From assembly GCA_021825025.1 (NCBI GenBank), contig JAKAIP010000033.1, forward strand, positions 1-7,121: a DNA stretch of 7,121 bases. Reading direction: 5' to 3'. Source of the DNA: a bacterium (GTDB lineage: Bacteria > Patescibacteria > Paceibacteria > UBA9973 > SBAW01). The notes below the pieces were generated by a model, which ran no database searches, was not told the DNA's origin, and was given only the letters and a program-made list of their open reading frames with translations. How positions within the stretch are numbered: the first letter of the stretch is position 1; each line of letters opens with the position of its first letter. This document shows, one piece after another, positions 1 through 4,994 of the stretch. Position numbers and translations under genes: made by a program.

Positions 1-2
1 TC

Positions 3-920
3 ACGATAGGAAACCTTCTGGCATTCAATGCCTATGCAACTATGGTATTCGGACCATTCGTGGTAGTGGGAAGACAATGGCAGACGATCCAGAATGGGTT
101 GGTACAGCTGGAAGAAGCGGAAAAAATTCTTGCCGAACCGTCTGAACAGTATGCGCCGGCAGGAGGCGATATTGGAGAATTGCATGGTGATGTAGTGTTC
201 AATCACGTTTCATTCACGTATGAAGGCAATAGGCCGATATTGCAAGACGTATCATTCTCCGTACATGCAGGTCAATCGGTCGCCCTTGTAGGTGAATCGG
301 GTGTGGGAAAATCGACTCTTATTGATCTTATTTCTGGATTTCATTTTCCCAATACGGGGGAAGTGCTCATAGACGGAAGACCAACAAATACGCTCAATCT
401 GAAGCAACTGCGTCAGCAGATTGGTGTAGTACCGCAAGAGGTTGTCCTCTTTAATGATACGATCAGAAACAACATTCGTTACGGCTCGTTTTCTGCTAGT
501 GACACAGAAGTGCATGAAGCGGCAAAAGAAGCTTATGCACAGGATTTTATTCTGAAATTTCCGGATACCTGGGAGCAGTTGGTCGGCGAGCGAGGAGTGA
601 AGCTCTCCGTAGGGCAGAAACAGCGGGTCGCAATTGCACGAGCGATACTGCGACATCCACGTATTCTGGTGTTGGATGAGCCTACCTCGGCCCTTGATGC
701 GGGATCTGAACGGGCGGTGACTGAATCGCTGGAACGACTGATGAAAGGAAAAACTACTTTTATTATTGCGCACCGGCTTTCTACCGTACGGCGCGCTGAT
801 CTTATTTTAGTAATCAAAGACGGTCGTATCATTGAATCGGGTTCGCATGAAGAATTGCTGAGTAAAGAGGAAGGGGAATATCGCAGGCTCTATGAGCTGC
901 AAATAGGATTACACGCATAA
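3..920 (+). CDS. ABC exporter subunit, C-terminal part (end of membrane domain plus ATPase domain), 5' truncated by the window
   Basis: This is the ATPase half of an ABC exporter that couples ATP hydrolysis to export of an unknown substrate across the inner membrane. The frame is open to the window edge, so the start and most of the membrane domain lie upstream; the ATG at 42 is internal. Numbering from that Met, residues 1-30 are the tail of the transmembrane domain. The nucleotide-binding domain then shows an A-loop Tyr (about 60), Walker A GESGVGKST (84-92), Q-loop Gln132, signature LSVGQ (188-192, a mild variant of LSGGQ), Walker B ILVLDE with catalytic Glu213, D-loop SALD and H-loop His244. 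All catalytic motifs are present, so the domain should be active. The fused membrane-ATPase layout matches MsbA/LmrA-type half-transporters, which work as homo- or heterodimers. The substrate (lipid, peptide or drug) cannot be told from this part. The gene ends tail to tail with the next one. Confidence 0.95.
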   Translation, partial: TIGNLLAFNAYATMVFGPFVVVGRQWQTIQNGLVQLEEAEKILAEPSEQYAPAGGDIGELHGDVVFNHVSFTYEGNRPILQDVSFSVHAGQSVALVGESGVGKSTLIDLISGFHFPNTGEVLIDGRPTNTLNLKQLRQQIGVVPQEVVLFNDTIRNNIRYGSFSASDTEVHEAAKEAYAQDFILKFPDTWEQLVGERGVKLSVGQKQRVAIARAILRHPRILVLDEPTSALDAGSERAVTESLERLMKGKTTFIIAHRLSTVRRADLILVIKDGRIIESGSHEELLSKEEGEYRRLYELQIGLHA

Positions 921-944
921 AAAGAGTAGCGCTCAAGGCTCTTT
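921..944. terminator. weak hairpin between convergent genes
   Basis: AAAGAG at 921-926 can pair with CTCTTT at 939-944 across a 12-base loop, or with a bulge to form a 7-base loop closed by AGC/GCT. It sits between the stop of the ABC gene (920) and the stop of the minus-strand CAP gene (943-945), where a bidirectional terminator would be expected. The stem is short and the flanking T runs are only three long, so this is a weak call. Confidence 0.3.
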
Positions 945-1623
945 AGTAGTGAGAGATGCCTTCGGTAGCTGGTTCTCCCACCTCAAGCACTACAAACGTT
1001 TTTATGCTCCCATCAATCCATTTTCCACGTGCAATGCCAACTCCTGCGTCGGTATATACACTATTATCAATACTTTTTAAGGAAGCAGGGTCGTGTTCCC
1101 ATGCACTTGCTACGGTAATTGGTGTATCGAACCCCAATGCAAGCGTTTCTCCTACGTTCTCTTCTCCGACGCTATATTGTGGATTTGCTTGAAAGATATC
1201 CTTACCATCTGCATTCAGATGTCCATAATATTGCCGACTTGCCATATCGTCAGCCTTTAGCTGTGCCATGTGCATGAGCGCTGCATTTGAGGTTAATGCA
1301 GGCAATCCTTGTGCAAATCGATAGGTATTAATCTGCTCGAGAAGACTCTGTGGCGTGAGAGTTTCGTAGGATCCGGAAGCGATTAAATCTGAGGGAGTGG
1401 TGGTGCGGAAGTAGGCAATACTGCCAACGATGAGGGCAAGCAACGCTCCTGTATACACATAACGTTTGTATGCTGCATCATGTACGAAATAAATGTCATT
1501 GTGCCACTGCCGGTAGGGAAATATCTCCCAATTAGGAGAAAGTATTACGTCTAAGGCGATAGAATCATGCTTTGTGTTCTCCCGATGAAGAAATGTTTTT
1601 GGTGTGATAGTATACGATGTCAT
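943..1623 (-). CDS. membrane-anchored CAP/SCP-domain protein (226 aa)
   Basis: The protein has a charged N-terminal region of about 56 residues, one transmembrane helix (about 57-72, YTGALLALIVGSIAYF) and a C-terminal CAP (CRISP/antigen 5/PR-1, SCP) domain at about 93-216. Family features visible are the opening helix LLEQINTYR, the L-N-x-x-L-x-x-x-A stretch, His135 in YYGHL, GEEN at 153-156, Trp175 and the GVGIA strand. The expected topology is N-inside with the CAP domain outside the membrane. Bacterial CAP proteins are common, but their activity is mostly unknown. The usual SPxHR motif after the Trp reads DPASLKS, so the second conserved His is missing at its normal place; His177 lies close by. 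The start at 1623 was chosen because a longer frame to 1770 would read backwards through the whole tRNA-Ser gene. No Shine-Dalgarno sequence precedes this ATG; a -10-like element lies 7 bases upstream instead. Confidence 0.85.
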   Translation of the reverse strand: MTSYTITPKTFLHRENTKHDSIALDVILSPNWEIFPYRQWHNDIYFVHDAAYKRYVYTGALLALIVGSIAYFRTTTPSDLIASGSYETLTPQSLLEQINTYRFAQGLPALTSNAALMHMAQLKADDMASRQYYGHLNADGKDIFQANPQYSVGEENVGETLALGFDTPITVASAWEHDPASLKSIDNSVYTDAGVGIARGKWIDGSIKTFVVLEVGEPATEGISHY

Positions 1624-1630
1624 TCTTTTT

Positions 1631-1639
1631 ATTATCGCA
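1631..1639 (-). promoter_or_regulatory. extended -10 promoter candidate for the CAP gene, possibly leaderless
   Basis: Read on the minus strand this is TGC followed by GATAAT (TGn plus 5/6 of TATAAT), ending exactly 7 bases before the ATG at 1623. Transcription from it would start at or next to the A of the start codon, giving a leaderless message, which agrees with the absence of a Shine-Dalgarno sequence. No convincing -35 box is seen at the right distance, but extended -10 promoters can do without one. The alternative is read-through from the tRNA-Ser gene just upstream. Confidence 0.4.
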
Positions 1640-1660
1640 TGTACAGGTACTGCATAAGAG

Positions 1661-1747
1661 CGGAGAGGGTGGGATTTGAACCCACGATCCAGTTTCCCGG
1701 ATGCCGCATTTCGAGTGCGGTGCCTTCGACCACTCAGCCACCTCTCC
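1661..1747 (-). tRNA. tRNA-Ser, anticodon CGA (reads UCG)
   Basis: Read on the minus strand, the acceptor stem GGAGAGG pairs with CCTCTCC, followed by discriminator G at 1661, as is usual for serine tRNAs. The anticodon stem CCGCA/TGCGG closes a loop CTCGAAA with anticodon CGA. A long variable arm (ATCC paired with GGAT) marks it as class II, and the T-arm is GTGGG-TTCAAAT-CCCAC. The CCA end is not encoded (CTC follows), so it must be added by a nucleotidyltransferase. It lies 37 bases upstream of the CAP-domain gene on the same strand with no terminator between, so the two may share a transcript. Confidence 0.97.
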
Positions 1748-1760
1748 AAAAACACCAGCA

Positions 1761-1769
1761 ACCATAGCA
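1761..1769 (-). promoter_or_regulatory. extended -10 promoter candidate for tRNA-Ser
   Basis: On the minus strand TGC precedes TATGGT, a TGn-type extended -10, ending 13 bases before the mature 5' end of tRNA-Ser. A -35 box is not obvious. The 55-base gap between the two divergent tRNA genes must hold both promoters, which is the main reason to trust a modest match. Confidence 0.4.
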
Positions 1770-1787
1770 TTTTTTTCTAAATTCAGC

Positions 1788-1793
1788 TATAGT
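1788..1793 (+). promoter_or_regulatory. -10 promoter candidate for tRNA-Glu
   Basis: TATAGT (5/6 of TATAAT) ends 9 bases before the mature 5' end of tRNA-Glu, so transcription would begin two or three bases upstream of the tRNA. No good -35 match is found 16-18 bases upstream, where the sequence is T-rich. It lies in the short gap shared with the divergent tRNA-Ser promoter. Confidence 0.4.
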
Positions 1794-1802
1794 TTTGATG
1801 CA

Positions 1803-1874
1803 GGCCCTATCGTCTAACGGTTAGGACAGCGCCCTTTCACGGCGTAAATCCGGGTTCGATTCCCGGTAGGGTCG
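1803..1874 (+). tRNA. tRNA-Glu, anticodon UUC (reads GAA/GAG)
   Basis: The acceptor stem GGCCCTA pairs with TAGGGTC (one G-U at the second pair), the D-arm is GTC...GAC with AACGGTTA in the loop, and the anticodon stem GCGCC/GGCGT closes the loop CTTTCAC with anticodon TTC. The T-arm is CCGGG-TTCGATT-CCCGG, followed by discriminator G at 1874. CCA is not encoded (CTA follows). Besides translation, glutamyl-tRNA feeds the C5 haem pathway and tRNA-dependent amidation in many bacteria; nothing here says whether this organism uses either. It is followed after 27 bases, without a terminator, by a small membrane protein gene on the same strand. Confidence 0.97.
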
Positions 1875-1901
1875 CTATTTAATTAAGAATATACCTTATC
1901 T

Positions 1902-2207
1902 ATGCAAGAAAATGATACAAACAGAGCGTCACATATTTTAGGTACTTCTTCTACGCTCCTGGGTTTTTCTTTTGTCGTACTTGTTGATCTTCATGCCGTC
2001 GGTCTTGCTCGCAATGGAATCATCGCGAAAATGTCTGCCTTTTGTATTGGTATATTTGCTATTAGTACATTTCTTTCCTATGCATCTATTCATGCAAAAA
2101 CGAAAGGGAGAGGATATCGTTTAGAGGCATTAGCAAGCTATATTTTCCTCAGTGGATTATTGCTTCTTATAATTGCCGCCTTGCTTCTCTCTTTAAATGT
2201 CATGTAA
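1902..2207 (+). CDS. small three-helix membrane protein of unknown function (101 aa)
   Basis: I do not recognise a named family with certainty. The protein has a polar 10-residue N-terminus with no signal peptide, then three hydrophobic helices at about 12-34, 44-63 and 77-99. A short basic loop (HAKTKGRGYR) follows helix 2, which favours a cytoplasmic loop 2-3. The opening ASHILGTSSTLLGFSFVVL resembles, from memory, a group of about 100-residue conserved hypothetical membrane proteins in many bacteria; this has not been checked. No enzymatic residues stand out. No Shine-Dalgarno sequence precedes the ATG; TATACC lies 6 bases upstream. The gene directly follows tRNA-Glu and may be transcribed with it. 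The hydrophobic pattern and clean placement between two features make it a likely real gene. Confidence 0.75.
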   Translation: MQENDTNRASHILGTSSTLLGFSFVVLVDLHAVGLARNGIIAKMSAFCIGIFAISTFLSYASIHAKTKGRGYRLEALASYIFLSGLLLLIIAALLLSLNVM

Positions 2208-2250
2208 TAAGGCTTTCTACTGTGCCAGGTAGTGATGCACCAAAAATGTA

Positions 2251-2256
2251 TATACT
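2251..2256 (+). promoter_or_regulatory. -10 promoter candidate for the rlpA-like gene
   Basis: TATACT (5/6 of TATAAT) lies in an AT-rich stretch 41 bases before the TTG start of the RlpA-like gene, leaving room for a leader with the Shine-Dalgarno sequence. There is no convincing -35 box, and neighbouring TA-rich hexamers (for example around 2265-2272) would match almost as well. Confidence 0.3.
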
Positions 2257-2284
2257 ACGTATACCTATATAGATAACTGTTCAT

Positions 2285-2290
2285 AAGGAG
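2285..2290 (+). promoter_or_regulatory. strong Shine-Dalgarno sequence that fixes a TTG start
   Basis: AAGGAG lies 7 bases before the TTG at 2298, optimal spacing. It is the clearest ribosome binding site in the window and settles the start of the RlpA-like gene: no ATG lies nearby in frame, and the signal peptide begins right at this codon. Confidence 0.85.
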
Positions 2291-2297
2291 TAAGTCA

Positions 2298-2687
2298 TTG
2301 TTCCGTTTTGTGTTACTGTTTGGTCTTCTGCTCTCTCTTCTTGTTAATGGGAAGGCGGAGGCGCATACAGTACCTGTAGCGCATAAAACCCACTATTGGA
2401 TGTTGGCTAGTTGGTATAATCTTCCTGGTCGCACCATGGCGGATGGTAAGATCTTCAAAGAAGGAGATCCGACGATTGCAGCTAATCTTAGCCTACCCTT
2501 CGGGACTGTTCTTTGGGTAAAGAATCCTCATACAGGTAAGGTATTAAAAGTTATCGTACAAGACAGAGGACCCGCACGTCGGACCGGCCGACAGCTTGAT
2601 CTATCTGAAGCGGCTGCCAATATTCTTGGGTATACCCTCGCTGGGGTAGTACATTTAGAAGTTGTTGCTATGCAGCCGCCAAAGTAG
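2298..2687 (+). CDS. secreted RlpA-like double-psi beta-barrel protein (129 aa, TTG start)
   Basis: The protein has a signal peptide (hydrophobic core about residues 4-16, likely cut after AEA at 20-22) and then a single RlpA-type double-psi beta-barrel domain, about 34-125. Visible family marks are ASWYNLPGRTMADGK near the start, LPFGTVLWVKNPHTGK at 66-81, the DRGP motif (Asp89) and the helix QLDLSEAAANILG at 99-111. RlpA of Pseudomonas is a septal lytic transglycosylase acting on naked glycan strands. Here the Glu and His that are usually conserved in the barrel appear as Lys51 and Asn63 (AAN instead of AAH), leaving only Asp89, so cleavage activity is doubtful and glycan binding is possible. 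It lacks the SPOR domain found in longer RlpA proteins and has no lipobox Cys, so it is probably released or loosely wall-bound. It ends at an intrinsic terminator and faces the ftsZ operon tail to tail. Confidence 0.88.
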   Translation: MFRFVLLFGLLLSLLVNGKAEAHTVPVAHKTHYWMLASWYNLPGRTMADGKIFKEGDPTIAANLSLPFGTVLWVKNPHTGKVLKVIVQDRGPARRTGRQLDLSEAAANILGYTLAGVVHLEVVAMQPPK

Positions 2688-2717
2688 TAACAAATTAAGT
2701 ATTTTTTCTTTTTCCAT

Positions 2718-2746
2718 CCCCCGATTTATTCGGGGGTTATTTTTTT
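2718..2746 (+). terminator. intrinsic terminator of the rlpA-like gene
   Basis: CCCCCGA (2718-2724) and TCGGGGG (2730-2736) form a perfect 7-bp GC-rich stem with a 5-base loop, followed by TTATTTTTTT (2737-2746). This is a textbook rho-independent terminator for the plus strand, 30 bases after the stop codon. On the minus strand the hairpin comes directly after the stop of the reductase gene, but A-rich rather than T-rich sequence follows, so it would not work as an intrinsic terminator in that direction, although it might protect the 3' end of that message. Confidence 0.93.
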
Positions 2747-3666
2747 GCTTGCAGGTAATAAAAAATATCTTCAAGAGCCTTCACTGCATCGCCCGCAGCA
2801 ATATTGTTTTGATGGTACAGCCCATCCGAGCAGTCGCCGGCCGCCCATATGCCTTCGAGGGAAGTGCGCTGATTTTTTGGATCTACTTTAATAAATCCAT
2901 TTTGGTCTTTTGCCACGAGATCGCCCACAAAGGCAGTGGCAGGTATAGCACCAATTTCTACAAATATGCCGGTCACTGGTACTTCGGTGATCTCTCCAGT
3001 TTTTTCATTTTTTACGAATATTTTTTGTACAAATGCCTCTCCTTGGATTTCAATAGGAGAGGAATCAGTCAGTACATGCATATTGGGATGAGCGACCACC
3101 GCCTTCACAGTAAGCTGATCCGCTTTTGCAAAATCACTATGGCGATGGATGAGCGTGACGCTTTTGGTATAGGCGAGCAGTTGTGCGGCTGATTCAAAAC
3201 CGGCATTACCGCCACCGACCACTGCTACATCCTGTCCGGCAAACAACGGACCATCACAGGAGGCACAGTAGGTAAGCCCTTTGTTTTCAAATTGGTCTGC
3301 GCCGGGAATCACAAGCTTGCGCCGGGAACCACCGGTAGCGATGAGGAGTGCGCGAGCAGTATATGCTCCCTTGCTTGTTTCTACCGCAAACCCTTCTGGC
3401 GTTTTTCGTACGCTTGTTGCTCGTTCTCCAATTTGGAGTGTGAGCACATCGTCAGCATACGCACGCAGATGTGTTTCAAGCTGCTTTGCGAGATCATTGC
3501 CTGCTATTTTTTCTGTACCAATCCAATTCTGAACTTCCAAGGAATCGGTGCTTTGTCCACCTATAGTCTCTGCAATAAAAACAGTGTGAAGACGTTTACG
3601 CGCAGCGTAGACTCCAGCGGCAACGCCGGCAGGACCGCCGCCAATAATCGCAAGGTCGTATACCAT
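2737..3666 (-). CDS. trxB: thioredoxin-reductase-like flavoprotein, AhpF-like cofactor site (309 aa)
   Basis: This is a low-molecular-weight thioredoxin reductase family flavoprotein, which passes electrons from NAD(P)H through FAD to a redox-active disulfide and then to thioredoxin or a similar partner. In order it shows the FAD-binding GGGPAG (9-14), GGQ at 36-38, the CASC disulfide (Cys134, Cys137), the nicotinamide-cofactor Rossmann motif GGGNAG (151-156) and the second FAD motif GIWAAGDCSD (272-281). Length is normal for TrxB. The cofactor site lacks the HRRxxxR motif of NADPH-dependent TrxB; HRHSDFAKADQ stands there, closer to AhpF, which uses NADH. The N-terminal thioredoxin-like domains of AhpF are absent. 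It may therefore be an NADH-using reductase, or serve another disulfide protein. It starts 4 bases after ftsZ, so it is probably co-transcribed. No Shine-Dalgarno sequence is visible; TAAAAT lies 6 bases before the ATG. Confidence 0.92.
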   Translation of the reverse strand: MVYDLAIIGGGPAGVAAGVYAARKRLHTVFIAETIGGQSTDSLEVQNWIGTEKIAGNDLAKQLETHLRAYADDVLTLQIGERATSVRKTPEGFAVETSKGAYTARALLIATGGSRRKLVIPGADQFENKGLTYCASCDGPLFAGQDVAVVGGGNAGFESAAQLLAYTKSVTLIHRHSDFAKADQLTVKAVVAHPNMHVLTDSSPIEIQGEAFVQKIFVKNEKTGEITEVPVTGIFVEIGAIPATAFVGDLVAKDQNGFIKVDPKNQRTSLEGIWAAGDCSDGLYHQNNIAAGDAVKALEDIFYYLQAKK

Positions 3667-3670
3667 TTGG

Positions 3671-4897
3671 CTATTTTATCTTAGGTCGTCGAAGGAATGA
3701 AGGCACTACGCCCCATTCATCCTCTTCATCCTCTTCTTTCTTTGAAAGTTTGAGTTTTGATTCTGGCTGTTTCTCTTCCTCCTTTTCTTTTTCTTTCACA
3801 ATATCTTTTATAGACGCGACTGGAGTTGGTGTGGGGGCAGGAGTATTGAAGATCTTTCCCACCAATGGGGTTTCTTTCTCTTCCTTCTCTCGTTCACCGG
3901 CAAATGTTGAAAAGAGGGATGCGCCTCGCGCTGGTGTTCCAGATGTTGGAAAGCCAGTAGCAATGACCGTAACGCGCACGTCGTCTTTCTTCAGCTTGTC
4001 GTCCTTGATAGCGCCAAAGATGATCTTTGCATTCGGGTCGACTGATTCGGTAATAATCTTTGCTGCTTCATGCACTTCTATCATGCCAAGGTCATCACCA
4101 CCGGCAATAGCAAAGAGCACCCCCTTTGCACCGTTGATAGAGAGCTCAAGGAGCGGGGAAGAAACAGCTGCTTTCGCTGCCGTTTGTGCTCGGTTTTCAC
4201 CGGAAGCAATGCCGATACCCATAAGCGCCGAACCGGCGTTTTGCATGACCGCTCGTATGTCGGCAAAGTCGACATTGATAATGCCCGGATGGGTGATGAG
4301 ATCGGAAATACCTTCCACCGCCTGCTTCAGCACATCATCGCACATAGCAAACGCATCTTTCAATGTGGTGTTTTTTTCAACGGTTGCGAGTAGTCGGTCG
4401 TTTGGAATCACGATAAGAGCGTCGACTTCCTTGCGCAGTTCATCAAGTCCTTGTTCAGCAATACGCATGCGCTGCTGCCCTTCGAATGAGAATGGTTTGG
4501 TTACTACACCAACGGTAAGTGCCCCTAATTCCTTTGCGACATTAGCAACAACTGGCGCTGCACCAGTTCCGGTACCGCCACCCATACCACAGGCAACAAA
4601 CACCATGTCCGATCCCTTGAGTGCCTGCTGTATTTCTTCCTTTGTTTCTTCTGCTGCACGCTTTCCGACATCCGGATTCATGCCAGCGCCGAGTCCGCGG
4701 GTAAGATTTTTCCCGATATGAATTTTTTTCTTTGCAAGTGACTGGTGCAAGTCCTGTGCATCAGTGTTGACGCTGATAAAATCAACGCCGCGCATCTTAC
4801 TTTCCACCATGTGATTGATGGCATTTCCTCCTGAGCCTCCGACACCGACGACACGAATCCGAGCGAATGCTTCTACTTCTGGTTGTACTTGCGGCAT
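3671..4897 (-). CDS. ftsZ: cell division GTPase FtsZ (408 aa)
   Basis: FtsZ is the tubulin homologue that polymerises at midcell into the Z ring. The GTPase domain shows [13 protein letters not shown] (18-30), the nucleotide loop NTDAQDL (44-50), the tubulin signature GGGTGTG (106-112), PFSFEG (135-140) and the T7 loop NVDFADIR (208-215), whose Asp210 and Asp213 complete the active site of the next subunit. The globular part ends near 316. A linker of about 75 residues, rich in Lys, Glu and Pro, follows, then the C-terminal peptide [13 protein letters not shown] (396-408), the expected docking site for FtsA. All catalytic residues are present. The start is supported by homology; the purine-rich AGGGGA lies about 14 bases upstream, farther than ideal. 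The gene follows ftsA by 87 bases, with a promoter candidate in the gap. Confidence 0.98.
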   Translation of the reverse strand: MPQVQPEVEAFARIRVVGVGGSGGNAINHMVESKMRGVDFISVNTDAQDLHQSLAKKKIHIGKNLTRGLGAGMNPDVGKRAAEETKEEIQQALKGSDMVFVACGMGGGTGTGAAPVVANVAKELGALTVGVVTKPFSFEGQQRMRIAEQGLDELRKEVDALIVIPNDRLLATVEKNTTLKDAFAMCDDVLKQAVEGISDLITHPGIINVDFADIRAVMQNAGSALMGIGIASGENRAQTAAKAAVSSPLLELSINGAKGVLFAIAGGDDLGMIEVHEAAKIITESVDPNAKIIFGAIKDDKLKKDDVRVTVIATGFPTSGTPARGASLFSTFAGEREKEEKETPLVGKIFNTPAPTPTPVASIKDIVKEKEKEEEKQPESKLKLSKKEEDEEDEWGVVPSFLRRPKIK

Positions 4898-4930
4898 ATA
4901 CGTTAGTTAATCCCCTAAATGGTATGACTC

Positions 4931-4960
4931 ACTCTACCACCTGAAGAGGAAGAGGTGCAA
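4931..4960 (-). promoter_or_regulatory. sigma70-like promoter candidate for ftsZ
   Basis: Read on the minus strand, TTGCAC (revcomp of 4955-4960), an 18-base spacer ending in TGG, and TAGAGT (revcomp of 4931-4936) give a fair -35 and an extended -10. It would start transcription about 27 bases before the FtsZ start codon, allowing ftsZ and the reductase to be expressed above the level of the upstream operon. The spacer also holds CACCT and AGGTG as a short inverted repeat. Confidence 0.5.
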
Positions 4961-4977
4961 CAATTTGACAGAAGAAC

Positions 4978-4994
4978 TCTTCCGTTATGGAAGA
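4978..4994 (-). terminator. small hairpin around the ftsA stop codon
   Basis: TCTTCC and GGAAGA (minus strand) form a 6-bp stem with the ftsA stop codon TAA in the loop. The sequence after it (GTTCTTCTG) is only weakly T-rich, so it is at most a partial terminator or a 3'-end stabiliser between ftsA and the ftsZ promoter candidate. Confidence 0.25.

Noticed and set aside
252..832. Open frames antisense to the ABC ATPase domain
   Set aside because: They lie opposite conserved ABC motifs and have low-complexity, Arg/Ser-rich translations; the ABC protein explains the sequence.
1565..1767. Two 66-residue frames on opposite strands over tRNA-Ser
   Set aside because: They are frames created by the tRNA sequence and the CAP gene start; no ribosome binding site or protein-like composition.
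1624..1770. A 49-residue N-terminal extension of the CAP protein
   Set aside because: It would be read through the entire tRNA-Ser gene and its sequence looks like a translated tRNA; the ATG at 1623 gives a sensible protein.
1661..1874. Integration site of a mobile element at the tRNA pair
   Set aside because: No integrase, no repeated tRNA 3' end and no direct repeats flank the tRNA genes within the window.
2246..2275. TA-rich inverted repeat (GTATA/TATAC) as an operator before the rlpA-like gene
   Set aside because: The arms are short, imperfect and expected by chance in an AT-rich leader; too weak to list as a site.
2662..3192. A 176-codon plus-strand frame from the rlpA-like 3' end into the reductase
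   Set aside because: It would cross a strong plus-strand terminator and reads antisense to conserved flavoprotein motifs.
3750..4721. A 323-codon open frame antisense to ftsZ
   Set aside because: Ser- and Ala-rich translation with no recognisable domain, mirroring the codon bias of ftsZ; typical antisense shadow.
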